This document shows positions 11,931 to 24,605 of a stretch of DNA of 64,000 bases, in pieces. Positions within the stretch are counted from its first letter, which is position 1; each line of letters begins with the position of its first letter. The translations under genes were made by a program, and so were the position numbers. This DNA comes from Adiantum capillus-veneris (Eukaryota > Streptophyta > Polypodiopsida > Polypodiales > Pteridaceae), in contig CM043945.1 in the NCBI GenBank assembly GCA_014529385.2, positions 140,904,241 through 140,968,240 on the forward strand, read 5' to 3'. The notes below the pieces were generated by a model, which ran no database searches, was not told where the DNA came from, and saw only the letters and a program-made list of their open reading frames with translations.

Positions 11931-12115
11931 AGAATTCGCTGTGAGTTTTTATCGATAGACCAAACCAAAATTTGTAGTGCCTTTCAAGTATTTCAATACA
12001 CGCTTTGCTGCATGCCAATGCTTAAGAGGAGGCCGTGCAAGATGTTGTCCAAGATAATTAGCAACAAACAGAATATCAGGATGAGTGTTCATGCCAACAA
12101 ACTAACGACATCCAA

Positions 12116-13277
12116 TTAAGTTAGCAGAAGGTTGATTTGTGACAAGTTGACCGCCATTGTCAGAAGTGGTCTTTGTAGAGCTCGCAAGACAAGGTGTGTG
12201 CCAAATCTACAGATTCCATACCAAATTTTTGAATAGTATTTGCAATAAACTTTGATTGTTGAAGGAATATTTTGTACGGTTCCATTGGACCTGAATGCCA
12301 AGACACGAGTGAATCTCTCCAAGATCCCCCATATTAAATGCAGAAGACAATAACTTTTTCACTTGCTGAAGAAATCCCAAATCATTGGAAACAAGAATGG
12401 TATCATCCACATAAAGAGCAAGAATCACAAAACTGCTACTTTGAAATTTTGTGTATAAGTTGGGGTCTGAAGAGCAAGAGATGAATCCTTTAGAGGTGAG
12501 AAAAAGGTCAAATTATGTATACCAGGCTCGCGAAGCTTGTTTGAGACCATATAGTGCCCTATAGAGTTGAGCAACAAGGTCTTCTTTACCTGGAATAAAA
12601 AACCTTTCTGGTTGTTCCATATAAATTTCCTCTTCCAAGTCACCATTAAGAAAAGCAGTTTGCACGTCCATTTGATGAGCTTCTAAATCAAATTGAACAA
12701 CAAATGCCAATAGAACTTGAACACTTGTAATACGAACAACTAGTGAAAAGGTCTCTTGATAATCAACACCAGCTACTTGGGAGTAACCTTTTGCAACTAA
12801 ACGTGCCTTGAACTTGTCAAAAGATCCATCTTCTTTTACGTTTGTCTTATACACCCACTTACACTTAATATTTGTACGACCACTACGTAGTTCAGTTAGT
12901 ATCCATGTACCTTTGGAGATAAGAGAATCATCCTTTGCTTCCATAGCCTCATGCCATTGATCCTTTTGTGGTGAAGAGGTAGCTTCATCGTAAGTAACAG
13001 GATCTTCAGAAGTAGAGAAATCATTATCAACAATATCATCATCATAAACATGACATGAGCCATGTTCAAAATCAATAGGCAGATTAACAAAAACATCAAT
13101 ATCATCATTGGAAACATTCAGAATGGATGGTTGTGAAGAGGAAAGCTGCTCTATAGGAAGAGTTTCATCATCTGAAAGAAATGAAATAGCCTGAAGCAAT
13201 GGTTTAGTATCATCTTCATCATCCATGGACCATGAGCCTCCCATAATTTGTTCGTTAAAATTAGCATCATGATTCAC
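12116..13277 (-). pseudogene. Copia reverse transcriptase
   Basis: The first 254-codon frame (12513-13277) carries an acidic linker and then CKWVYK, KARLVAKGYSQ, DYQETFS, MDVQTAFLNGDLEEEIYMEQP and LYGLKQASRAW, the diagnostic copia RT blocks. After a shift, 12207-12428 carries YVDD, the catalytic site. A remaining piece follows to 12116. Confidence 0.9.
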
Positions 13278-14157
13278 AATTGAGGAAGGGTCATAGAATT
13301 TGTAGCCTTTGGAAGTGTCAGAATATCCAATAAAAATAACTTTACGACCAGGAGCATCAAGCTTTGTTGGTGTTTCTTTGGGAACATGAATACAATAGAT
13401 CCAAAGGTTTGAAAATGAGATACATAAGGAACGTCACCTGTCCATGCTGTGATGGGTATCTTACCAGAGGGTGCAGTAGTAGGAAGATGATTCTGAATAA
13501 ATACTACCCATAAAGTAGCTTCAGCCTAGAAAACATGAGATAAACTAGAATGAATTAGCATACATCTTATAGCATTGAGAATAGTGCGATTCTTTTGTTC
13601 AGCAACACCGTTCTGTTGAGGTGAATATGGAATAGTGTGTTCATGATGAATTCCACTATTAGCGTAGTAACTAACTCTTGAGGAACATATTTGTCTCCAT
13701 TGTCACTACAAAGCTTCTTAAGGCAACAACCAGTTTGAAGTTCTGCAGCCTTGTAGAATTGTTTGAAAATAGATAAGGCCTTAGATTTTTGTCTAAGTAG
13801 AAATACAGTTGTATACCGTGAGAAATCATCAATGAAAGTAATGAAGTAGCGATATTGTGATCTTGAAGAAGGTAGAGGTCCACATATATTAGTATGAACA
13901 AGATCCAATATGCCAGAATGATTTGTATTTGAAAGAGGAAAGGATTTACGATTTTGTTTCCCAAGAGCACAAAACTCACAAATTCCCATATGGGGATGAG
14001 CTTTAAGATCCATGCCATGAACAAGATCACGATGTTGAAGATCAAGGAGTTTTGAGAAATCAGTATCAACAAAACGATGATGCCATACTTTGCAATCATG
14101 ATCACCTAGAGCAGTGACAACATTTGCTACAACATCATTGAGAGAGATTTCAAACAA
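13278..14157 (-). pseudogene. Copia integrase
   Basis: The N-terminal zinc module is visible (WHHRF, then H..H and CEFCALGK). The first catalytic Asp position reads Asn in the DLVHTNICGP block, where D is usual, so this copy is catalytically dead as well as broken. The second Asp is in the CSDNGD block. The Glu-containing block around the QNGVAEQKN motif lies in another frame near 13580-13620. The C-terminal part up to 13278 is frameshifted. Confidence 0.85.
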
Positions 14158-14313
14158 ATTACCGTTTCGAGGAGCAGTGGCTATAGTCTGTCCATATTTC
14201 TCAATTTAGCATTCGGTATCCTCAAATCCAACAAAGAAACCAAGATCAACAAGTCTAGTAGCTGAAAGAAGATTACGTTGAAGATCTGGTACATTTAATA
14301 CTCCTCGCAAAAT

Positions 14314-14867
14314 TCAAGTGGAAGAAGATAAGGTACCAAGAAATAAATCTACGATACCCTTTACTTGACAAGTCGTATCTTCAGCAAGATAAACAACACA
14401 TTGAACTGGTAGTGGATGATAGTTATGGAGCCACTTAGATTGATCTGTCATATTTCCTATAGCACCAGAATCGAAAATAAAAAGTGATCCCTCACGTACA
14501 TGAAGTATTTTGTCTAAAGCAACTGAACATAGGATGCATCTTTTTTCTTGTACAATATTGTTTTGATGTTCAATAGCATATGCTCTACTATGATCTGTGT
14601 CAAATTGACGCTTATAGCACATATAAGTGGGATGATCAGATCGTCCACAATATTCACAAGGAGAAGAAGAAGAGTCTCTAGATAAACGTGGTTGTTTTGT
14701 GGTAATATTGTGTTCTTTATCATATTGACGTGCCCAACAATCATCTTTAGTATGGCCATTTGTGTTGCAATAAGAACATTGCTTATTAGGAAATTTGAGA
14801 CGAGAGAAAATATTACCGCAACGACCACCTCTACAGTTTCCTCCTTGAAATGGACGCCCTCAAGCAT
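14314..14867 (-). pseudogene. Copia zinc knuckles and protease
   Basis: Two CCHC knuckles occur: CSYCNTNGHTKDDC near 14750 and CEYCGRSDHPTYMC near 14640, both CX2CX4HX4C. The protease follows with FIFDSGAIGNMT (D-S-G-A active site). The two knuckles and the protease fall partly in different frames. Confidence 0.8.
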
Positions 14868-14940
14868 AAAAAGAACGCTCCATCTATTGTGACTCAGTCT
14901 CCTCTTGTGAAATCATAGCTGTATCATGACCAGCATTACG

Positions 14941-15683
14941 TCATTCTTGACGGTGAGAGTATTCAATTAAAGACATGCAGGCTTGGTAGAAATCAAGACT
15001 ATCTTTATTAGAGACAATAGTAACAATGTTATCATAAGAGGAGTCCTTCACCGTATCAAGAAGAAGTGTAATCAGTTGTTTTTGTGGAGCAGGATCACCG
15101 GCAGCAGCAAGTTGATTAATAAGAGATTTGAAAGACTCAATATGTCCTGTCATGGTAGTACCAACTCCATATTGTTTATTAAGAAACCCTCTCAAATAAA
15201 GTTTTCTATAACAGATTTCTTCTGAAAGTTTGCAATAAGATACTTCCATACATCGTGGGAAGTAGGCAGATCATACATATCAAGCAAAAAGGAATCAGTA
15301 ATATCAGAAATAATATATTGACGAGATGATTAATCACGTCATTGTTAATCCGTATATGCAACATTCCAATCTTCAATTATAGGTCCTTCAGTGATAAGCA
15401 CGTTATCATGATCTGCATCAACAGGATGAGGCGGACAAACACGATTTCCAAGGACAACATTAGATAGTTCATCACCTTCAAGAATTAACAACATCTTTGC
15501 TTTCCACCCTAGAAATCCTTGGCCATGGAAAGGAGGAGCAGAATGTTGGCCAGAACGAAAGCCGCTGACAAAAATAGTCATAGCCATATCTAGTTGCGAG
15601 AGAGACCTCCGATGAGCGTCACAAAGAAGGTAAAATCTCCTAGCTTTTCGTGGTGCACACATTTGTCTCCGCTCTCGCCACAT
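14941..15683 (-). pseudogene. Copia gag (UBN2-like) region
   Basis: At 15345-15683 a GQGFLGWKAKMLLIL segment matches the N-terminal 'W-x-x-K-M' block of copia gag. At 14941-15249 there is a helical UBN2-type segment (FKSLINQLAAAG, LLLDTVKDSSYD). The two pieces are in different frames. The upstream end of the element is not recognisable. Confidence 0.7.
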
Positions 15684-15779
15684 TCGGCGCTCTGCAAGCT
15701 TGGGACTGCCATGTCATCGAAGGGAGTCCCATGCCATGTCAGTCACGACGCCGTGACTGTGTGGGGGGGAGCTTAATCT

Positions 15780-16084
15780 TTGAGGGTTTTTATTGGAAGG
15801 CTATTTTTTTGGAGGAAGCAAGCAAAGTGTTTGAGGAAGCAAGAGGAAGCATATGACGAGTAGGGAAGTTTAGGGCTCAAGGAGGAAGCAAGCGAAGGAG
15901 GAAACAGGCGAAGAGGCTATTTGAGGAAGCAAGCGAAGAGGCTATTTGAGGAAGCAAACAAAGGAGGAAGGCTTAGCAAAGAAAGAAGGGAGGATGGGTC
16001 TCTCTCGCTCTCATGTGGGAAGTGCCAAAGAATGGGTCTCTCTCTCTCACTCGCTCGCTCTCGTGTGGGAGTGCCAAAGAACAG

Positions 16085-16137
<53 letters not shown>
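15780..16137. repeat. Minisatellite and (CT)n tract upstream of the copia gag
   Basis: A purine-rich region with repeated 'gaggaagcaagc' phrases, including an exact 25-bp tandem duplication at 15908-15957, is followed by CT-rich DNA with a pure (CT)n tract at about 16086-16137. The open frames across it encode only Ser-Leu or Arg-Glu strings. Confidence 0.9.
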
Positions 16138-16140
<3 letters not shown>

Positions 16141-16838
16141 TTGGAGAAACAAAGTGAGGGATGTCTCCCGATCTCTCTCTCTCATCCTCGCATAGCAAAG
16201 GAAGGGCTTGCTATCTCTCTCTCAAGCCAAAGCAAGGGGTATACTCTCTCTCCCTCTCTCTCAATTGTGGAGAGTGAAGCTCATAAAGCAGATGGAGAGC
16301 AATTGAAGGCAACAAAAAGGGAGAAATTTTGTATAGATTTTAAGAGCTCTTGACAACTTAAGGGCAGATCGTAAGGGAAATTTGAATCTTATTGTTGGTA
16401 ATTGAGATAGTGGGAAAAAGAGAGCTCTTGAGTGCTATCACAACAGGGAAATATCAACATAGAAAAAGAAAATTTGCAGAATCCAAGAGCAGTCGGAGCT
16501 ACACTAAAGCGGCAGGGGAAAATTTTCTTCATAGACATCAATCCGAAGGTTGATTAATCATTGTCTTAATCCCCTGTGTCGTTAAGGGCCCGGCTAATTT
16601 TGTAAATAGGGATCTTAAACTCCTCATTTTTAACTGATCCGAGTGACAGTGCTGCTAACAACCCACCTTGGCTACTGATTACATTGTACTGAAAGCTTGA
16701 ATTGATTAATTGAAGACTATAGTGATTTCCAAAGCCATGTGTACATGTTTTTCTTGTTCTATCTCACACCTCTCGCAGCCAGAGGCCCGAGCGGTGCCTA
16801 CCTGGCTCACTTTTCGAACACATATCCCCCGACAGTGA
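16138..16838. other. Non-coding interval between copia and element C
   Basis: No coding signal. It ends in 'cccccgaca' at 16834, directly against the broken gag of element C, so 16834/16839 is a probable insertion boundary. Which element this interval belongs to is unclear. Confidence 0.4.
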
Positions 16839-18190
16839 ATTCTCGGAGAAGTTGCTCAATACTTGGGAGTTCTAGGCTGTTTAAAGTTTGAAACCAGGTT
16901 AAAGGAGTCCCATCTAAATTCAACCCAAAACCTTCATATTGAGTATGGAAATCAGTTACATTTTTCTTCCTCAACACTTATTTGAAGATCGACACATGCG
17001 CATAGGATCTCCCAATCCACTATAGTTTTTGGGTACACATTTTTCCACTTGGGATGGTCGCATGCATCTAGACTCCGCAACCATCCTCACCACCCCTGGT
17101 CCTCTTGGTGTGGTCTCTCTAGTTTCATAATCTCCCTTTGGTAATATAATTGGTATCCTATCCGCTATACATTCATCAAGTTGATCTTGTGTAATAGTCG
17201 AGAGGGATTCTAGTGATGTGAGTCACGTCAGGTGTTGCAGTGCCCCTGTGTGTGTTCATAGAAGACCTAGATCTCGTTGATCCCATAGGTCTTGTGTTCG
17301 GAATTCGTTCATGTCCAAAAGAATCTTCCTTTCTGGTTCTCACTAGACTTACATGCCCAGTTTCTGGTCGTGTGTGAGTAGTCGTGGTTTTCACTTCTTT
17401 TGGATTTACATAGTATTGGTGGAGTGGTCCCCCAAAATCCATAGGAGAGTATTTTTGGTTATACTTGTCTATTATAAACGCCTGAATACTTCTCCCTTCT
17501 ATGTAAGTGAAAACATATAGTTTTTGCGGTCAATCAGTTCCTTGATGCGGGGTTCAACACATCTGTAATAGAGTGTTTGTTCTCCATTATTGAATTTATA
17601 TAGCCTCATGTAAGTGTTGTCTGTGTTAGTCCTCTCTGTCTCATTGGTGAGTTTGAGCACCGGATTTTCCTTATCCATTTTGAGTGGTTCATCTGCTATC
17701 TCTTCATCTACCTTGTCCTTGGTGCCAATTATCCCCCATTTGTCCACAATAAAGGGGTTGTGAACCACTAAGTATATCATTCCTTCTCTATCAAAATACC
17801 TATCCCCGTCACAATCGACGTCTACAAGGTCTCTGAACTTGCTTGGCTTATTTTCCAACTTAACACAGTAGTGGTCCATTCCATCCTTATGGATTCTGGA
17901 CGTAAGCACATTTTCAATTGAAACTTCAAGTACAACAAGTTTACGCCATATGCAGGTTGAGAAGGACCCGCCCCGATGGAAGTTGTTTCTTGAGGGTTCA
18001 ACTTGATGGAGTCCTCAGTCATTAGGCTATATGATCCTTCTAATGAGGTGTCAAAAAAGGTTTCCTCCACAATGTGTTCTAAAGGATGCACTGGTCTTTC
18101 ATTCACGCTACCTTCCGTTGAGTGATTGCTCGCTTGTTCTATGATGCTAGGATTCCTATTCTGCTACAATCTTCCTGATTGCAAATTCAT
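16839..18190 (-). pseudogene. Element C gag (gypsy), truncated, related to element B gag
   Basis: The frame opens at an ATG at 18190. It aligns by eye with element B gag over its whole length: the N-terminal Ser/Glu stretch (STEGSVN), KDGMDHYCVKLE, GDRYFDREGMIYLVV, NPFIVDKWGI, NTDNTYM and FGGPLHQYYV. At 16850-17010 it continues as the conserved gag capsid segment (FHTQYEGFGL, then LTWFQ). A stop near 18160, a shift near 17905 and a further shift near 17000 break it. It is cut at 16838 by the neighbouring insertion, so zinc knuckle and pol are missing. Confidence 0.8.
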
Positions 18191-20067
18191 GAATAATTAG
18201 TATCGCAAAATCCAAACCGGGTTACCTCATTACCTAGCCTGAAGTCCCCGTTTTGATCTTACTTGTTGGGTAGTATTCTCTAGTACCTGCAAGCTGTTAA
18301 AAAATACTTGATAGTTGCGAGTTTACAACCGTTCCTATTAGTTCTAGCTTTCAATCAAAAAAATTTAATGAGGTTTTTCAATAGCACACAATTTTACTCA
18401 CAACATCAACAATTCAGGTTCAATCTCAATTTTGAAAAAGCTACCAGGTTCCTGTGGTCTACCTCTCTGTGTGGTGAAATTCTGCTTTTATTCTGACAAC
18501 AGAACAAACCTTGAAAATTTGGAGAAACTGAACTTTTATTTGTTCAAATTCAAAAAGGGGTGAGAATTGGGATCAACTAGAAGTAGGGAACCAACATGAC
18601 AAAAAATCATGACCAAATGTTGCCAAACATGGATCGCGATCCATGTACCTGGTAGACATTCATAAGGGAAATTTGACCAGTGCACTCCTGATTACTAAGG
18701 GAACAACTTTTCCAAAAGGAGCCATAGGCAAAAAGTAAAAAAAAAAAACTGATCAAAATACCAAAAAAGGAGTGGTTTGCCAAAAACCACAAAGCAAACA
18801 CAAAATCTTTCTTTTGACTTGGAAAAATTTGGTCAAATCCAAAAATATTTGGGGAAGAGTGTCACCATACCCTCTAACACAAACTCACAAAAGATCATTC
18901 CAAAATCTTGCCAAACATGGATCGCGATACATGTACCTTTTTGGAATTTTGAGCCGATAATTGGCAGGTAGAAAAGTGATAACATTTGAAGTACTTTCTC
19001 CCAAATCACTCTTATAAAAAAAGATAAAAAAGTGGACCAAAAGGGCAAGAACTAATCAAGGGGAAACCACGGGAACAGGCCCCAAAAATAACTTTTGGTT
19101 GACCTAAAAATTTCCAAAACACTAAAAAACCATATAGACAACATCAATAGACCAAGAACTAGCTGTGTGTCAAGTTTGATTCATTCTGGCACTAAGGTAC
19201 TAAGGTACATGGATTGCAATCCATGTTTCTCTTACAGAATTTGATACAAAATTTGCACCATAGCTAGAGAACATCACAAGGAGTCTAGTGGCCTTTTCAA
19301 AATTGAATTTGGATATAAAAAACCACACCAAAAGCCCCAACTTGTCAAGAGCTCTGGAAAAGTGTCAGAATTGACCTAATTTCCAATCCAAAGGTCCATT
19401 TCCAAAAAATTTGATGCCATAGTACCTAGTAATCATATTGAATCTGATGGTACCAACAAAAGTCAAATTGTCTTTCAAACATGGATCGCGATCCATGTTC
19501 CTTTAACCCAAGTTCTTAATTTATATGATCTTTTAGCACTCTATTTTTGGCCAAACTCAAGGTTCTAATGCCTGAGAGTCTGTTCTATGCAAAGGAAACA
19601 ATCTCTAGCAAGCTTGTATATCCCCTTTTTACAAGTTTTGTTGGGTTTGGTTCAACTTTGAATCTCTGACCATCAACTTTTCAACTTTTTAGAGTTATGG
19701 TTTTCGGTCCAAAATATGGGTTTGAACAGTTTTTTCCATGATCCTTTTGGCCCAAATTGATGGTGGAAATTGTTACTTAACCCACACCTATAAACTGAAA
19801 TAGATGCACAAACATAAATGAATTTAACAGTACAGACACGACAATGATGTGTGTGGTGAAACAGTCCTTTCCAAGCATGGGAAAATCAAAGAACGAAATA
19901 CTCTCTTGTACTCCACTCACAGCTTCCTTTGCTCATAAGGTGTAGCATTGGCTAGTCTCGGACTAGTCTCTACTAAGCACTAAACCTACGTCCAAATGCT
20001 TTACTGTCTATGTGTAAATAGAATGGGTGTCAAAAGCTTTGGAAGTGATTTTTCGTACAACTGAGTC
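18191..20067 (-). repeat. Leader of element C with four palindromes
   Basis: A 20-bp palindrome, half-site ACATGGATCG plus its reverse complement, lies at 18628-18647, 18915-18934 (one mismatch), 19208-19227 (centre TTGCAA instead of TCGCGA, still a perfect palindrome) and 19479-19498. Starts are 287, 293 and 271 bp apart. The rest of the leader is non-coding. Its position between PBS and gag is the same as in element B, but the palindrome sequence is unrelated. Confidence 0.9.
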
Positions 20068-20073
20068 ACTCAC
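20068..20073 (-). promoter_or_regulatory. Candidate 5' splice site in element C leader
   Basis: GTGAGT on the minus strand, preceded by TG, 17 nt after the PBS. Element B has the same hexamer 40 nt after its PBS. The function is inferred. Confidence 0.35.
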
Positions 20074-20089
20074 CACATAAGGATCGATT

Positions 20090-20107
20090 TCCCAGGCAGT
20101 GGCACCA
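20090..20107 (-). other. Primer-binding site of element C (tRNA-Asp type, decayed)
   Basis: On the minus strand it reads TGGTGCCACTGCCTGGGA. It differs from the element B site at three positions, two of which are CpG transitions. The tRNA-Asp type PBS beginning TGGCGCCGTTGCC is known from Athila-group elements. It lies 1 nt after a CTAACA LTR end. Confidence 0.7.
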
Positions 20108-20108
20108 A

Positions 20109-20800
20109 TGTTAGTGGGTCGCCGTGTGACAGACGTTTGCAGCATAGCTTTCTGGTACTAACATAATGTCAATATGCAGGAAGCGACTCGGGATGGGGAG
20201 ACTTAATGAGAGTGTCAATCTCATCAAAGTGAACACAGAGGGCTATTCATACTACGACAAAAGAAAATCAACAACTTCCTAGGCTGAAAATTGACCTTTA
20301 TGTCCAATCTCACTGCTCTAGTTTATCATGCCTTTTCGGCATCCAAACGAATTCAGAATGCAACAAAACTTAAGGAGAGGTATAACAACACATAAGGGTA
20401 CAATCCTACCAAGTTTTGCAGCCATCTCGAAATGTACATAAATCACAATCTATCACAAAAAATATGCAAAAAACTAAAACAAAACTATACGAAAAGGTCC
20501 CCCTTAAGCATAGAAACACTTTTCCAAGTTCAAAACATCAAAAAACAACCATTTAAGACCTCAAATGAATGCATTTAGCTCACAAGAAAGACTGTGCGAA
20601 CCGCAATAGAATTAAGAATGATTACAATTAGATTATAGAGCAAGAGACAAGGAACACAATTGATGTTTGGAAATGAATTTAGATCACCAGACAAGGAGAA
20701 AAGTGGACTACAAACTGTAGCAGCAAGAGGCTCTCACAGTGGACTTCAAGCGAATGATAATGTGTTAGTCAAAAACTAAGGGTTTTGACTTAAGAGCTAA
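20109..20800 (-). repeat. Inner part of the 5' LTR of element C
   Basis: The LTR end ...CTAACA is defined by the adjacent PBS, so the DNA from 20109 upward should be LTR. I could not find its outer TG end or a TATA box. 20800 is only a working limit. Confidence 0.4.
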
Positions 20801-21888
20801 GGAGACTTTCCTGTGGCCATTTGGACACTTACAAGGGGTGTAGACTTAGAGAGGCTAAGAGGGCATGACAAAATATATTATTGTTATGAACCCTCATTAG
20901 CTGAATTACATCGCCTCTTTCGAAAAAATGAGCGAGTACTACAAGGTTTGGTGTACATCCGCCTTTTATGTGTCAGTCTATTGTGTCCACAGAGAATATC
21001 TATGATTTTTATTCTTATGCAAGTGATCCCATAAATTTAGGGATTTTTGACTCTTGGATTTTTCACAAAAAAGACCTTTTTGGGGTCAAAATGAGCTAAA
21101 AATGACCTAGTTTTGGTCCAAAGTGGAAAATGAGCCCAAAAAATGACACATCAGCTCATATTTCCTTGGGGAAGAGAGAGGGGGCCTCTTTTAAGTGAGA
21201 AATACCTGAAATTTTACATCACTGTGCAATTTCTTTCATGGTTGCTCAATCTATGTGCATGTAAGGCAGTCCCGCCTCTTTGCGATCTTGTATTTGAGCT
21301 TGTAAGGGAGTGAATTAGGGTTTCCCTTCATCAAAATGGTGTGTGGGATTCAATATGAAATCTCTTAAATCTCTTCAAAATCAGAAAATGTTCTTCATGA
21401 AGGTGGAAGCTTGTGTTTTCCTTTCTTCTATTTGAAGTTATGTTTATATGGCTACATGATTCCATGAAATAGGTTTTGGTTCTGAATGGGATTTGTGCTT
21501 GTATGAGAGATGAGGTTTCATGGATGAAAGTTTAATGGTTTTTATTGATATTTTTACAAAAAATTCAATTTGAATCGTTGATCCTTTCATCACGAACTCG
21601 CTTCCAAAAACAAGCAAATTCCAAGCTTAATAGGAGAGAGGGTTTGTGACTATTTTGTCACGAACGCTCTTAGACTTTAAATTATCTTTAGGAATAGGGT
21701 TGGTGATTTTCCATAAACACTTTTTCACAAAGTGTTTGTGATTCTCATCAAAAACTCTCACAATCATAGGTTCCACACCTTCCCATCTAGACACAACCCA
21801 ACAATGGGTTAATATTTCACAAAGTTTCATTTAGAACAGCTTGTGCTCAATGTTTTGTAGTGATTATTTATTTCATTTGTGCAATCTA
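20801..21888. other. Non-coding interval, possibly outer LTR of element C
   Basis: No coding signal or recognised repeat. It may hold the rest of the element C LTR. Confidence 0.35.
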
Positions 21889-21892
21889 TTAA

Positions 21893-23230
21893 CACTACAA
21901 TGGTAACAGGACACTTTTATGTCCTTGGACACTTTTGTGTCCTATTAAGTGACCATTTTGCTTGAATTATTTGAAGAGTATGAAAATGAATTTCTAGGTG
22001 CTATATATCCACAGATTTGCCTTATGAGCTGAAAAAAAACTTAGCATTTTTTTTTGAGTATCGATCTCACCATTAACCTTACTCTTGCACAACATTTTTG
22101 AACCTAAACTGTGTGAAAAAACAGGTCCTGTTTCTGGTTTTTTTTCAATTTTTGGCAACTATACCACTCTAACCTTCATGTTTGTGAGGTTTAGATGGCT
22201 AGAGATTAGGCCTTCATAGTTCTCAACATGTTTTGATGCTTTTAGGGAGAGCTAAGTGTTAAAATTGAAAGTTATAACCAATTTACAAGAATTGCATAAT
22301 CCTGTTTTTTGGGCAAAATTAGCACTTTTATTATTTTTTTAGTGGCTTTCTTGATATCCAAATTCAATTTTGATTGTGTAAGTGTAATTTATAACATAAA
22401 GCTAATCTTCCTTGAGTTTTGGGGGACCTAATATGCTATATAGCATAGTATATGATGATGGTTGAGTTTTTTTATTGCTGAAGAATACGATACATTTTAG
22501 AGTAGCAAGTATAACTTTCTCAATATTGCTAGTTTCTTAGGCCAATTGTGTGTATTTTGTAGGTAGTGACCATATCTAATAATAGACTACAAACTTGGCT
22601 AGATATTGAGTAGTTTCTGTGGGTTTCTAGAGGTCATAATGCTAAACCCAGCTTTTTCATGTTTGTTGTATTTAGCACTTTATCATTGCACCCAAGGTTC
22701 CAATTGTAAGAGATCCATTATCCTTTTGCATACTCCATGGATCCTTTTGAATCCGGAGGCCCAAAGGGAACTAAGAAAAAATGTATATCGTATCTGTATT
22801 GAGCGTGACTATAGAAACTTTGATGATAGGTCCGCAGAATGGCAAAAATGCAACTTTTTTGTACCTTTTTTTTTTCCCAAAAACAAATTAGTGAGGTAAA
22901 AGCAACCATATGTTTTGGTCACCAACCCATTGAAGTTAACGGGGCATTTTATCTCATGTCCTACAAAAATCTCCACTCTTATTTATATGCAATCAACCGT
23001 AAGAAATTGCTGTTTTGGGCAAAATGCACTGGTCCATCAACTTTGGAGGCTTGTAGTGACCAAGGGATGAGAAAATTTACAAGTTTTTCATTTTTTCCAT
23101 ATGTAGTAGTTATTGAACTATAAGCTCATGAAAGGATTTTTCAAAATGACTGGATCTACTATGGTTTTGGAATTTTTTCCCAAAACCTTGAAAGGACAAT
23201 TTTATGTCCTATTGGGTTACCATTGTAGTG
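21893..23230. mobile_element. Non-autonomous CACTA-like DNA transposon (1338 bp)
   Basis: The ends are a perfect 15-bp inverted repeat: CACTACAATGGTAAC at 21893-21907 and its reverse complement at 23216-23230. Both are flanked by TTAA (21889-21892 and 23231-23234). Just inside, both ends carry short palindromic GGACA...TGTCC motifs. The interior is AT-rich with no transposase. The terminus CACTA is the hallmark of En/Spm elements, which normally make 3-bp duplications; the 4-bp TTAA flank is odd for that family. Confidence 0.8.
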
Positions 23231-23235
23231 TTAAC

Positions 23236-23236
<1 letters not shown>

Positions 23237-23298
<62 letters not shown>

Positions 23299-23336
23299 TC
23301 TTTGTGCCCGCTACACACACACACACACACACACAC
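23237..23336. repeat. Compound (CT)n/(CA)n microsatellite
   Basis: About 50 bp of CT, degenerate CTAT units, then about 24 bp of CA, immediately beside the CACTA-like element. Confidence 0.95.
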
Positions 23337-24605
23337 ATGTTGACACTAAAATTCTAACCTAAGCTACTCCTTTCAGTACGATGGTAAGAAATAGTGTTCA
23401 ATTCCGAACGGGTTACTATGGCTTACAAGATAATTTCTTCTTTGCACACCTTGAGGACTATGACTTACATGAAGATGGGAGAGTGCAAAAGAGTTGAATT
23501 ATTTTACGGTGAAGAAGTATTAGAATGTGTGTGTACATATGTGCATTGTTGTTGATTTGTCTTTGCCTTTCTATTTGCATTTAGCCACAAAAAATCATCA
23601 CCACATCTGATGGAGTGGGACAAATTGATTGGTAGGTTAGTTTGGACCATAGTGACCAATTCAGGTAATTAAGCCATGTGTGCAACCAAACAAGCTATAG
23701 TGTGCTTACAAATTATGTCGCAGCAAAGGCACATAAAGAGGGAATAATGAACACATTGAAATCAAGTTAATGAAGAGTGGAAAATTATGAGCTTCGACTG
23801 TGTGTGTGTGTGTGTGTGGGTGGGTGGGTTAAGACATGTATTCATGACCAGTTCCTACTCCATACTCAAGGATATGGACATGTCCTCTTTATATATTCTC
23901 AAGGAAAACAATACTATGCACACAAGACTGATGAAAAGTGCATCACAAGCATGGCATGCATCCATTTGATGGAAAAGTTTGTGTTCTTCTTTGGATCTAC
24001 CTTTTAGGATGAATATGAAAACCTCTCTTGTTCCATCCTCTTTGGATCCCCCTTTGAAATAGGAAACACTCCATCAAAAACCTCTCTTGTGCCATCGTCT
24101 TGCGAGTGTGCTTACAAGAAGTACCCTAGAAGCAAATGCAACGATTTGTTGATCAAAAGGCTGCTCTATTGTCGGGAGTACTCTCCATTTCCTTGTGCAT
24201 GAATTGAAAGTGTAGTAGCTTGGAGTTCAAAGTAGGTTCGATGTCACTCTCATTTGAATCAAGCTTAAGTGGACAAGAAAGAAATAACAATACATTTGGA
24301 TGGAAACTTGACTTGTTATTTTGGTTAGTCCGATCTTGGGTGAATGGAGATGAGATACAAAAATCCAAGAGCATGCTAAGATGACCAGACTCGTATGGTG
24401 GATTTTTGACATGCAATTTATATGCTTTGGATATTTTGTACGGGTTAAAGGTGACTTTGTCTACTAAACAAAATGGCTAAGATCCATGAATTTGATGTCA
24501 GCCATCCAATGTTTGACTAAGGCTCATCTCTTTCCATGTATTTCGATCTTTGCTAGCAATTTTCTATCTCAAACGTGTGAATATGTTTGTATAAGATTAG
24601 TATGT
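23337..24605. other. Non-coding interval
   Basis: Contains a short (TG)n tract at about 23800-23818 and no recognised gene or element. 'aacctctcttgt' recurs within 24010-24095. Confidence 0.5.

Larger units (their letters stand above)
10751..15683 (-). mobile_element. Ty1/copia retrotransposon, decayed, minus strand
   Basis: In minus-strand order the interval holds gag, two zinc knuckles, protease, integrase, RT and RNase H, the copia order with integrase before RT. The copy has many frameshifts and stops. Its upstream side abuts low-complexity DNA and then the gag of element C. Confidence 0.85.

Noticed and set aside
15917..16353. Several overlapping open frames on both strands
   Set aside because: They translate the (CT)n tract and encode only Ser-Leu or Arg-Glu strings.
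16800..16834. Possible 5' LTR end of the copia element ('cccccgaca')
   Set aside because: It does not match the 3' LTR candidate at 10751-10938 and no PBS follows, so I treat it only as an insertion boundary.
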